A stretch of DNA of 64,000 nt from Gordonia sp. OPL2 (GTDB taxonomy: Bacteria; Actinomycetota; Actinomycetes; Mycobacteriales; Mycobacteriaceae): NCBI RefSeq assembly GCF_003797825.1, contig NZ_RKME01000006.1, positions 1-64,000 of the forward strand, in the 5' to 3' direction. The notes beneath the pieces were generated by a model that was given only the letters and a program-made list of their open reading frames with translations, was not told where the DNA came from and did not search any database. The stretch's first letter is position 1; every line of letters starts with the position of its first letter. Both the position numbers and the translations under genes were made by a program. Below are positions 17,853 through 25,158 of the stretch, piece by piece.

Positions 17853-17883
17853 ACTCTACCCTCACGGGAGGGTAGGGTTGCAA
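17853..17883 (-). promoter_or_regulatory. MerR-type promoter with 19-bp spacer and central palindrome
   Basis: On the minus strand, -35 TTGCAA (17883-17878) and -10 TAGAGT (17858-17853) are separated by exactly 19 bp instead of 17. The spacer is centred on the inverted repeat CTACCCTC-N4-GAGGGTAG (17875-17856). This is the classical layout at which MerR proteins untwist the DNA to activate transcription. It drives the SulP-merR operon, with the start expected near 17846. Confidence 0.75.
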
Positions 17884-17890
17884 CTCGCGA

Positions 17891-18556
17891 TCAGATCAGG
17901 GTGGACCAGTAATCCCAGAACTCGACGCCGATCGCGACGATGATCACCGCGTACCAGACGGGCAACAGCACCCACAGCCACTGCCGGATCTCCTGACCGC
18001 GCCGGGTGTCGTCGACGAGGCGTCCGATGCTGATCACGAGGATGATCGGGGTCACCGTCCAGACCACCATGCAGTAGGGGCACAGTGCGTGGATGTTGTA
18101 GACGCTCTGGAACGCCAGCCAGTTGATCATCACGAAACCCGCTGCGGTGGCGAGACTCTGGCCGAGCCAGTACCAGCGGGGGAGTTCGATGCGCGCGACC
18201 GACAGGACACCGGTCACGACGATGACGGCGAACGCGGCGATGCCGATGAGCGGGTTGGGGAATCCGAAGATCGCCGCCTGCGGCTTCACCATCACCGAAC
18301 CACACGAGATGATCGGGTTGATGCTGCAACTCGGTGTGTAGTTCGGATCGGTGAGCAGATGGAACCGTTCGACGGTCAGGGTGGCCGACGCCACGAGGCC
18401 GATGATCCCGGAGAGCAGCACCGCGATGGACGCGCCCGGCCCGACCCGACACAAGGCCGTGAACCACGGTCCGCTGCGCTCGGTCGTCGACGCGACGGAC
18501 TCGTCGTCGGCGTGGTCGTCGGCGACGGGCGGTTCGATGTTCGGGCTGACGGTCAT
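17891..18556 (-). CDS. Vitamin K epoxide reductase-family protein (VKOR, DsbB-equivalent)
   Basis: A 221-residue membrane protein that reoxidises a DsbA-like partner and passes electrons to menaquinone. The redox centre CPYC is at residues 159-162 and the two shuttle cysteines at 77 and 85 ('SCSINPIISCGSV'). Four to five transmembrane segments surround them, with an acidic 28-residue N-terminal tail. It starts 28 bp after the thioredoxin-fold gene, so both form one oxidative protein-folding operon, as in mycobacteria. All four catalytic cysteines are intact. Confidence 0.9.
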   Translation of the reverse strand: MTVSPNIEPPVADDHADDESVASTTERSGPWFTALCRVGPGASIAVLLSGIIGLVASATLTVERFHLLTDPNYTPSCSINPIISCGSVMVKPQAAIFGFPNPLIGIAAFAVIVVTGVLSVARIELPRWYWLGQSLATAAGFVMINWLAFQSVYNIHALCPYCMVVWTVTPIILVISIGRLVDDTRRGQEIRQWLWVLLPVWYAVIIVAIGVEFWDYWSTLI

Positions 18557-18584
18557 GTCGTGCGGTACTTCCTGGGGTGGGTGA

Positions 18585-19319
18585 TCAGTTCTGCGCGGCC
18601 TGGTCCACGGCCTGCAGGAGCGCCTCCGGCGTGGACAGCTGGACCGGCTTGCCGTTGATGGACACCGTCGGTGTCGCGGTCACGCCTGCCTGCTGGGCCT
18701 TCTGGGTGGTCTCCTGCACGAAGTCGGCGTACTGCCGGTCCTCGATGCACTGCCGGACGTTCGGTGCCCCGGCCTGCTTCGCGTAGTCGTTGAGCTGGCC
18801 GTCGGTCAGACCGGCGCCGCCCTCTTCGGGCTGATTCGCGTACAGCAGGTTGTGGAACTTCAGCCAGGTGTCGAAGTTGCCGCCGCCCGCGGTCGCCTGC
18901 GCGACGCACGCCGACGCGTTCGCCGACCGGGTGGAGTACTCCGTCGACGACATCCGGTCCAGGAACGCGATGGGCTGGTAGTCGACGGCGACCTTCGGGT
19001 TCGCTCGCAGCTGGCCCAGCACGTCGCTGAACTGTTCCTCGAACTGGCGGCACGCGGGGCACTGGAAGTCCTCGACGATGTTCACCGTGACCGGCGGCTC
19101 GGTGCCCTGCGGGGCCGCAGTGATCCGATACGCGTTGTCGGTGGCGACGGTGACGTCGGCGGAGGAGCCGGTGGCCGACTTGTTCGACTGCACCACCCAC
19201 ACCCCGATACCGACGGCGAGTGCGATGAGCACCACGGCAGCGCCGATCTTGATCAGCAGCGACCGTCGCTTCTCGGCCTCGCGCGGATCCACGATTGGTG
19301 TCCGACCGTTCTTCGCCAT
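18585..19319 (-). CDS. Membrane-anchored DsbA-like thiol:disulfide oxidoreductase
   Basis: A 244-residue protein with a single N-terminal anchor at residues 21-43 and an extracytoplasmic thioredoxin/DsbA fold. The active site is 'EDFQCPACRQF' (CPAC, residues 87-90), and the cis-proline loop is 'VTATPTVSINGKP'. Two further cysteines occur in the helical insert. It is first in the operon with VKOR, which is its likely electron acceptor. It probably introduces disulfides in exported proteins. Homologous to the mycobacterial DsbA/DsbC-like proteins. Confidence 0.88.
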   Translation of the reverse strand: MAKNGRTPIVDPREAEKRRSLLIKIGAAVVLIALAVGIGVWVVQSNKSATGSSADVTVATDNAYRITAAPQGTEPPVTVNIVEDFQCPACRQFEEQFSDVLGQLRANPKVAVDYQPIAFLDRMSSTEYSTRSANASACVAQATAGGGNFDTWLKFHNLLYANQPEEGGAGLTDGQLNDYAKQAGAPNVRQCIEDRQYADFVQETTQKAQQAGVTATPTVSINGKPVQLSTPEALLQAVDQAAQN

Positions 19320-19666
19320 GTCTCCCTCGGGTCGTCGTCGGTGCGCTGTGTACGTCCGTGACGTCGACAGCTGTCGACGGACAGCCTACGGATCCCAGGT
19401 CGCGTGTGCACCGATCCGTCCCGTGAGCCGCATTACGCCAGGCCCGTGGCGCCCGGCGAGTCCGCAGCCCGCCCGACCGCCCGGCCCCGACCACATCGGG
19501 AGTTGCCCTCTCACATGGGGGGATGCCCATCGTGGATGACAGTTGCCCATGTGGCTGTCCGCCGAGCGTCAGTCAGGCGGGGAATGGCGACACGGTGCGG
19601 GGCCGCGGTCGTCGGGACGTGTCGTAGACTTCCGGTGAGCCGAATGCCGCGCAGTGGCCGGCCTCC
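19320..19666. other. Intergenic region before tRNA-Arg with CACATGGG hairpin
   Basis: No gene is supported in this 347-bp stretch. It holds the likely promoter of the DsbA-like/VKOR operon on its left side. At 19512-19553 there is an inverted repeat, CACATGGG/CCCATGTG. AGTTGCCC occurs twice nearby. The arms have the same outer sequence as the perfect hairpin at 4726-4785, so the two may belong to one dispersed repeat family. The right end would contain the tRNA promoter; I see no clear -35/-10 pair. Confidence 0.5.
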
Positions 19667-19739
19667 GCTCTCGTAGCTCAGGGGATAGAGCACGGCTCTC
19701 CTAAAGCCGGTGTCGCAGGTTCGAATCCTGCCGGGAGCA
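19667..19739 (+). tRNA. tRNA-Arg (anticodon CCT)
   Basis: All four stems can be drawn: acceptor GCTCTCG pairs with CGGGAGC (one G-T wobble). The D-arm is GCTC/GAGC. The anticodon stem is CGGCT/AGCCG with loop CTCCTAA, giving anticodon CCT for AGG codons. The T-arm is GCAGG-TTCGAAT-CCTGC. The discriminator is A and no CCA is encoded. No duplicated 3' end or integrase is nearby. Confidence 0.95.
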
Positions 19740-19990
19740 CACTGACATCCTTGCCGCCCTCCGGGTGGTGTGCGCCCCACTGTGTGGTGTGAAAACGATT
19801 CATGCTGGCGCACGCGCGCTCCGACGGATCTTCGTCCATCGTCGGTCCCCGCCCACTCATCGTGTGTGCACCGATTGGCCTGTTCTCCGCGTTTCGTTGT
19901 CCGATTCGTCGTTGCCGGGTGTTCTATGGAGGACGAAACGGTGTTTCGCGCGGATTCATCCGCCTGTTGATGACACGAGGTCACGGGGAC

Positions 19991-20830
19991 ATGACGACAT
20001 CGACGAGACGCACACTCATCGCGCTCGGCGCGCTCGCGACGGCGGCGACCGCGCTGTCGGCGCCTGCCGGGGCGACGACGCGCACGCTCACGGCCCAGGA
20101 GGGCGACGAGTCCGATTGGTGGTGGCTCCTGGTTCCGTTCGTGCTGATCCTGGTGGGATTGGCGCTGATCTGGATGTTCCGGAAGGTTCGGGGCGGGTCG
20201 TCGGTCGTCGAACGGTCCACGCGTCCGGTGACACGTGAGGGCTCTGCGTCTGCTGTGGCCGCTGAGCCGTCGGTTCCCGTCGTCTCCGAGGCGGCTGGGC
20301 CGTCGGCTGGTGTTGATGTGCCGACCGCCGTCGCCGCCGAGGAGCCGTCGCCGGCGAGCCCGGAGGGTCGTGACGCCCCGGCAGGTACGCCCGCGGCCGC
20401 AGGTGCCGCTGCGGTCGCGTCGCCTACCGGTGCCGAACCGACATCGACCTCGCCGTCCGAACCTGCGGGACCAGGCGAGACCGGCGAGATGTCACCCGCC
20501 CTGCCGCCGATTCCCGACTTCGCCGACGACGTGATGACCGGCCCCGACCTCTCCGTGCCGGCCGATCACCACGGACACGGCGACGGTGTGGGTTCCTACC
20601 GTCGTGGTGGCGAGTCGGTGCCCGTGCCCATCGGCGCGCACCTACCCGTCGTGGGATCCGGCGAACCGCCCGAGGGATATTCGATCAAGGCGGATGCCGA
20701 GTCGGGTACGTATCACACGCCCGACCAGTCGACCTACGACGAGCTCTCCCCGGACATCTGGTTCGCCAGTGAGTCCGCCGCGGAGTCGGCGCACTTCCAC
20801 AAGGCGGGGCGCGAGCCGGATCTCGCCTGA
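19991..20830 (+). CDS. Sunset-domain membrane protein
   Basis: A 279-residue protein: N-terminal signal sequence (residues 1-28, 'TLIALGALATAATALSAPAG'), a transmembrane segment 'WWWLLVPFVLILVGLALIWMF' at about 40-60, and a long Ala/Pro/Glu-rich disordered linker. The conserved C-terminal ~55 residues, containing 'PPEGYSIKADAESGTYHTP..STYDELSPDIWFASESAAESAHFHKA', match the pattern I know as the sunset domain. That domain is found at the end of many actinobacterial proteins and has no established function. The ATG at 19991 follows a GGGGAC. The 250 bp before it hold a small hairpin, CGAAAC/GTTTCG at 19934-19948, but no clear promoter. Confidence 0.72.
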   Translation: MTTSTRRTLIALGALATAATALSAPAGATTRTLTAQEGDESDWWWLLVPFVLILVGLALIWMFRKVRGGSSVVERSTRPVTREGSASAVAAEPSVPVVSEAAGPSAGVDVPTAVAAEEPSPASPEGRDAPAGTPAAAGAAAVASPTGAEPTSTSPSEPAGPGETGEMSPALPPIPDFADDVMTGPDLSVPADHHGHGDGVGSYRRGGESVPVPIGAHLPVVGSGEPPEGYSIKADAESGTYHTPDQSTYDELSPDIWFASESAAESAHFHKAGREPDLA

Positions 20831-20869
20831 TCGCGGGCCCCGGGCGACGGACACGCTACGGTGTTCGAC

Positions 20870-21691
20870 GTGGCTGATGCAGCAGGATCTCAGGTCGTTC
20901 TGGTCACGGGTGCGTCGAGCGGGATCGGGGCCGAGGTGGCCCGCCTGTTCGTCGAGCAGGGACACACGGTGTACGGCACCAGCCGTCGGCCGGAGTCCGT
21001 CGCGAATCCCGTACGCGGCGTGAACTACGTCGCACTCGACAACGCCGACTACGACAGCGCGGCGCAGTGCGTGCAGAAGATCGGGGTCGTCGACATCCTG
21101 ATCAACAACGCGGGCGAGAGTCAGGCCGGCGCGCTCGAGGACACATCGATGGACGCCATCGAGAAGCTGTTCGCGGTCAACGTCTTCGGGCCCATCGCGC
21201 TGACCAAGGCGGTGCTGCCGGGTATGCGCGAACGTGGACGCGGCACTGTCGTCATGGTCGGATCGATGCTGTCGAGTTTCCCGGTTGCGTTCCGATCCAA
21301 CTATACGGCAACCAAATCCGCGCTGAAGGCGTTCGCGTTCGCGACGCGCCGTGAGGTCGCGCCGTACGGTGTGCGGATGATTTCCGTCGAACCCGGAACC
21401 ATCGCAACGGGAATCGGCGATCGCCGCAGTATCCACATCGGAGAGTCGTCACCGTACCGTGAGGAATACCAGACCCTCGCCGCCGCGACGCGGTCGAACG
21501 AGGACGCCGGGATCGACGCCACCACGATGGCACGCGTGATCGTGGACGCCGCGTTGGCCGATCATCCGAAGCCTTTTTACGCCAAGGGAAATCAGGCAGG
21601 CGTCGTCTTTCTCCTGCGTCGCCTCATGCCCCGGCAACTGATCCTGGACATGACCGCGCGCAAGCACGGCCTGCGCAAGGTACGGGTCTGA
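20870..21691 (+). CDS. Short-chain dehydrogenase/reductase
   Basis: A 273-residue classical SDR. It shows the NAD(P)-binding 'VTGASSGIG', 'INNAGESQAG', catalytic Ser in 'VMVGSMLSS' and the 'YTATK' active-site Tyr/Lys. An extended C-terminus ('VVFLLRRLMPRQLILDMTARKHGL') resembles SDRs that act on lipids or retinol-like substrates. TACGGT at 20857-20862 would place transcription start on the GTG at 20870, so a leaderless start there is preferred over the in-frame GTG at 20861. It stands 7 bp before cobF and may be cotranscribed. Substrate unknown. Confidence 0.85.
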   Translation: MADAAGSQVVLVTGASSGIGAEVARLFVEQGHTVYGTSRRPESVANPVRGVNYVALDNADYDSAAQCVQKIGVVDILINNAGESQAGALEDTSMDAIEKLFAVNVFGPIALTKAVLPGMRERGRGTVVMVGSMLSSFPVAFRSNYTATKSALKAFAFATRREVAPYGVRMISVEPGTIATGIGDRRSIHIGESSPYREEYQTLAAATRSNEDAGIDATTMARVIVDAALADHPKPFYAKGNQAGVVFLLRRLMPRQLILDMTARKHGLRKVRV

Positions 21692-21698
21692 CCCGGCG

Positions 21699-22454
21699 AT
21701 GCGGATCACGCTGCGGGTCATCGGGATCGGCCCCGGGAACGCCCGTCAGATAACCCTGGAGGCGATCGACGCACTCACCGACGTCGATGTCTTCCTCGTG
21801 CTCGACAAGGGGGGCGACAAGGACTCCCTCGCCGCCCTGCGCCGCGACATCCTGGATCGACATGCGTCGCCCAACCATCGGGTCATCGAGATCGTCGACC
21901 CACCACGCGACCGCGATCCGGCCGACTACGACGCGGAGGTTCGACGCTGGCACGCCGCCCGTGCGGCCGTCTTCGGTGATGCGCTGCGGGCCGAGGTACC
22001 CGACAGCGGGGTTGCCGCGTTTCTGGTCTGGGGCGACCCCGCCCTCTACGACAGCACCCTGCGTATCGTCGACGACCTGACCGAGCACTCCGATCTCGAC
22101 CTCGACGTCGAGGTGATACCCGGGGTGACCAGCGCGAGCGCGCTCACCGCGGCACATCGGATCGCGGCCAACCGAATCGGTGAACCCATCCACATCACGA
22201 CGGGTCGTCGGCTGGCCGACACCCCGCACGGTGCGGACACCAATCAGATCGTCATGCTCGACGGCGATCTCGCCTTCCGCCGGACCGCCGACCCCGACGA
22301 CCACATCTGGTGGGGCGCCTATGTCGGCACCGATGACGAGATCCTGGTGAGCGGCCGAGTGGGCGACGTCGCCGACCGTATCGCCCGACTCCGGTCGGAG
22401 GCCCGCGAACGCATCGGCTGGATCATGGACATCTACCTGTTGCGCAAACCCTGA
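21699..22454 (+). CDS. cobF: Precorrin-6A synthase (deacetylating), CobF
   Basis: SAM-dependent C1-methyltransferase of the aerobic cobalamin pathway, converting precorrin-5 to precorrin-6A with loss of acetate. The 251 residues match CobF length. The tetrapyrrole methylase fold is evident: 'LRVIGIGPGNARQITLEAIDAL' at the N-terminus, 'FLVWGDPALYDSTLRI' with the GDP loop, and 'VEVIPGVTSASALTAAHRI'. It is isolated from other cob genes in this window. No cobalamin riboswitch is visible upstream. The strictly aerobic route it belongs to fits an aerobic actinobacterium. Confidence 0.9.
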   Translation: MRITLRVIGIGPGNARQITLEAIDALTDVDVFLVLDKGGDKDSLAALRRDILDRHASPNHRVIEIVDPPRDRDPADYDAEVRRWHAARAAVFGDALRAEVPDSGVAAFLVWGDPALYDSTLRIVDDLTEHSDLDLDVEVIPGVTSASALTAAHRIAANRIGEPIHITTGRRLADTPHGADTNQIVMLDGDLAFRRTADPDDHIWWGAYVGTDDEILVSGRVGDVADRIARLRSEARERIGWIMDIYLLRKP

Positions 22455-22554
22455 CCCACCGCACCGCCGGCGTCTCGTCGCACCGGCCGGCGCCCCTCAC
22501 CGCGCCGACGGCCGCCCCCTCACCGCGCCGAACCCCTCGAACAGACGAACCCGC

Positions 22555-22785
22555 ATCTCGCCGACCGTGTCCCGAAATTCGCCGATCGTGCCCTGAATCG
22601 CGCCGATCGTGCCCAGCGCCGACACCTCGGATGGCGGTTTCACCCACTCGGCGATGTGCTGGGCACGCTCGGTGAATTCAGGGCACGATCGGCAGATCCA
22701 ATGGGAGGCACGCTCGGCGATGTGCAGGGCACGCTCGGCGAAATCCAGGGCACGGTCGGCGGGTCCGACGGGAGGAACGCTTGGC
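22555..22785. repeat. Array of ~21-bp imperfect repeats in both orientations
   Basis: About nine degenerate copies of a unit like CTCGGCGANNTNCAGGGCACG fill the gap between cobF and cysQ. Three or so lie in reverse orientation on the left (22558-22615). About six lie forward on the right, with GGGCACG-type cores near 22661, 22681, 22706, 22727, 22748 and 22773, spaced 20-25 bp apart. The opposite orientations make the region capable of long hairpins, possibly ending both convergent transcripts. No gene is supported in 22455-22811. Confidence 0.75.
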
Positions 22786-22811
22786 GGCGCCCGCGGCGGC
22801 CGCTCAGCCTC

Positions 22812-23552
22812 TCACCACACTTCGTCGAGCGCGGCCATCAGGTCGTCGCGGATCTCTTTGCGGCAGATGACGAAATCCGGCATGTACGGCTGCGGCTGGT
22901 TGTAGACGATCGGGGAGCCGTCGAGGCGGCTGCAGTGCAGGTCGGCAGCGAGTGCCACACCGACGGGTGCGCAGTTGTCCCACTCGTACTGGCCGCCCGC
23001 GTGCACATAGGCGTCGACATCGCCGCGCACCACCGCCATCGCCTTCGCACCGGCCGAGCCGATGCCGATCATGTTCAGCGACAACCGGCGTGACACCCAC
23101 GCACTCTCGTACGATCCGCCGCGACGCGAGGCGGCCATCCGACGGGTGAGTGGCCCGCTCGGCGGCTTGACGGTGTCGGAGCGGAAGACCTCGCCGACGG
23201 CGGGCAGGGAAACGGCCGCCTCGGTCACCGACCCGTGCTCGGTCAGCGCGACATGCACCGCCCAGTCGGCCGTCCCGGACGAGAACTCACTGGTCCCGTC
23301 GAGCGGATCGATGATCCACACCCGATCCGCGGTCGACCGGTCGCCGATGTCGGCGCCTTCCTCGGACAGGACCGCATCGTTCGGCCGATGGCGCACGAGC
23401 ACATTGGAGATCCACGCCTGCGCCATCGCGTCGCCGACGTCACCGAGGTGGCGGCCCCGGAGGAGCCCGCGGTGACGTACGCCGACCAGGATCTGACCGG
23501 CACCGTCGGCGAGCTGTGCCGCCAGGTCGGCATCGGAAAGACGCGAGATCAT
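22812..23552 (-). CDS. cysQ: 3'(2'),5'-bisphosphate nucleotidase / inositol-monophosphatase family (CysQ-like)
   Basis: A 246-residue Mg-dependent, Li-sensitive phosphatase-family protein. The metal-binding motifs are 'AVLSEEGAD', 'WIIDPLDGTSEFS' and the C-terminal 'EWDNCAPVGVA'. Overall sequence and length resemble mycobacterial CysQ, which hydrolyses the 3'-phosphate of PAP/PAPS in sulfur assimilation. Inositol or fructose-bisphosphate phosphatase activity cannot be excluded. The start is uncertain: the ATG at 23552 has GGAGG directly against it, and in-frame GTG/ATG codons at 23570 and 23579 are alternatives. It is divergent from the DNA glycosylase gene, with only about 25 bp between the starts. 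Confidence 0.85.
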   Translation of the reverse strand: MISRLSDADLAAQLADGAGQILVGVRHRGLLRGRHLGDVGDAMAQAWISNVLVRHRPNDAVLSEEGADIGDRSTADRVWIIDPLDGTSEFSSGTADWAVHVALTEHGSVTEAAVSLPAVGEVFRSDTVKPPSGPLTRRMAASRRGGSYESAWVSRRLSLNMIGIGSAGAKAMAVVRGDVDAYVHAGGQYEWDNCAPVGVALAADLHCSRLDGSPIVYNQPQPYMPDFVICRKEIRDDLMAALDEVW

Positions 23553-23577
23553 CCTCCAACTAGAGCACACTGGACTC

Positions 23578-24468
23578 ATGCCTGAGCTTCCTGAGGTGGC
23601 GGCCATCGCGGAGTACGTGGACGGACGCGCGGCCGGCTTCCCCATCCGACGGGTCGATGTCGCATCGCTCGCCGTGCTGAAGACGGCCGACCCGCCGTAC
23701 ACGGCGTTGACCGGTCGCATCGTCGAATCTGCCGGCCGGATCGGAAAATACCTGGTCATCCGCACCATCCCGGGTCCCGACGGCGGCGGGGCCGACCCGG
23801 TGATCAACCTCGTCATCCATCTGTCCCGCGCGGGATGGCTCAGGTGGAGCGACCACCTCTCACAGACGCCGCCGCGACCGGGAGGCAAGGGGCCCATCGC
23901 CATCCGTGTGCACTGCGGTCTCCCGGGCGAGGGATTCGATGTCACCGAGGCGGGCACACAGAAACGGCTGGCCGTCTGGATCGTGCGGGACGTCGGCGAC
24001 GTCGATCGGATCGCCGGTCTGGGACCCGATGTGCTGTCGTGTTCGCGCGACGAGTTCGGCGCGATTCTGGCAGGCACGACCGGTCGCATCAAGAACGTGC
24101 TGACCGACCAACGCACGATCGCCGGGATCGGCAACGCCTACTCCGATGAGATCCTGCACACCGCAAGGCTCTCGCCGTTCGCCTCTGCGAAATCGTTGTC
24201 TTCCGAGCAGGTCGACACGCTGTTCGAGACGACGCGCTCGGTGTTGACCGGTGCGATCGGCCGCCTCGAGGGCCAAGAGGTGGCTCGCCTGAAGTCGGAG
24301 AAGCGAACCGGATTGCGGGTGCATGCGAGGACCGGACTGCCGTGCCCGGTGTGCGGGGACACGATCCGCGAGGTGTCCTTCTCCGACCGGTCGTTCCAGT
24401 ACTGCCCGACGTGTCAGACCGGCGGCAAGGTGTTGGCCGATCGCCGGATGTCGCGGTTGCTGAAATAG
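23578..24468 (+). CDS. Fpg/Nei-family DNA glycosylase
   Basis: A 296-residue base-excision repair enzyme. The catalytic N-terminus 'MPELPEV' (Pro2, Glu3 after Met removal) and the helix-two-turn-helix 'IKNVLTDQRTIAGIGNAYSDEILHTARLSPF' are intact. The C-terminal zinc finger has two CxxC pairs (CPVC...CPTC) with 'GGKVLADRRMSRLLK' after it. It removes oxidised purines or pyrimidines; Fpg versus Nei specificity cannot be fixed by eye. The response-regulator gene begins five bases after its stop codon. Confidence 0.9.
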   Translation: MPELPEVAAIAEYVDGRAAGFPIRRVDVASLAVLKTADPPYTALTGRIVESAGRIGKYLVIRTIPGPDGGGADPVINLVIHLSRAGWLRWSDHLSQTPPRPGGKGPIAIRVHCGLPGEGFDVTEAGTQKRLAVWIVRDVGDVDRIAGLGPDVLSCSRDEFGAILAGTTGRIKNVLTDQRTIAGIGNAYSDEILHTARLSPFASAKSLSSEQVDTLFETTRSVLTGAIGRLEGQEVARLKSEKRTGLRVHARTGLPCPVCGDTIREVSFSDRSFQYCPTCQTGGKVLADRRMSRLLK

Positions 24469-24473
24469 CCGCC

Positions 24474-25145
24474 GTGCATGCCCTCATCGTCGACGACGAC
24501 ACCCGGGCCGCGGAGACCGTTCGGCGCATGCTGGTCAGCGACGGGTGGGCGGTGACCGTGGCACACGACGGAACCGATGGCCTGTGGCGTGCGACCGAGG
24601 CGCATTTCGACGTCATCGTGCTGGACATCATGATGCCGGGGTTGAACGGTTATCAGGTCCTGCAGCGCCTGCGAGAACAGCAGGTGTGGACGCCGGTGTT
24701 GATGCTCACCGCCAAGGACGGTGAGTACGACGAGGCAGAGGCCCTCGATTACGGTGCCGACGACTACCTCGTCAAGCCGTTCTCGGTCGTCGTCCTCAAG
24801 GCGCGGCTCCGAGCGCTCCTGCGCCGTGGCGCACCGGAGCGGCCCGCCCAGCTCCGCGCGGGCGACCTCGTGCTCGACCCCGCGGAACATGTCGTACGCC
24901 GTGGAGACGTACCCGTCACGCTCACGCCGCGGGAGTTCTCGGTGCTCGAGTACCTGATCCGCAACGCCGGGACCGTCTGTTCCAAGTCCGACATCCTGCA
25001 CTCGGTGTGGGACGAGCACTTCGAGGGTGACCCGAACATCGTCGAGGTCTATGTCGGCTACCTCCGTAAGCGCGTCGACGTACCGTTCGGCGTCCGGAGC
25101 ATCGAGACCGTCCGGGGCGCGGGCTACCGTATCCGGCCCGACTGA
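24474..25145 (+). CDS. OmpR/PhoB-family response regulator
   Basis: A 223-residue regulator: receiver domain with phospho-acceptor Asp51 ('VIVLDIMMPG'), Thr79 and Lys101 ('YLVKPF'), then the PhoB-type winged helix ('LTPREFSVLEYLIRNAGTVCSKSDILHSVWD...NIVEVYVGYLRKRV'). The GTG at 24474 gives the normal N-terminus 'HALIVDDD'. Longer in-frame extensions overlap the glycosylase gene and are not credible. It is probably cotranscribed with that glycosylase. A cognate-looking kinase gene lies immediately downstream on the opposite strand. Confidence 0.9.
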   Translation: MHALIVDDDTRAAETVRRMLVSDGWAVTVAHDGTDGLWRATEAHFDVIVLDIMMPGLNGYQVLQRLREQQVWTPVLMLTAKDGEYDEAEALDYGADDYLVKPFSVVVLKARLRALLRRGAPERPAQLRAGDLVLDPAEHVVRRGDVPVTLTPREFSVLEYLIRNAGTVCSKSDILHSVWDEHFEGDPNIVEVYVGYLRKRVDVPFGVRSIETVRGAGYRIRPD

Positions 25146-25158
25146 TCGGCCGTTCGCC

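Noticed and set aside
19667..19739. tRNA-Arg as an integration site for a mobile island
   Set aside because: No direct repeat of the tRNA 3' end, integrase or phage gene occurs nearby, and the flanking genes look chromosomal.
22300..22460. Cobalamin riboswitch associated with cobF
   Set aside because: No B12-box-like sequence is seen upstream of cobF at 21.5-21.7 kb or in its flanks.
22555..22785. Possible CRISPR array
   Set aside because: Units are degenerate, occur in both orientations, have no unique spacers of even length, and no cas genes are present.
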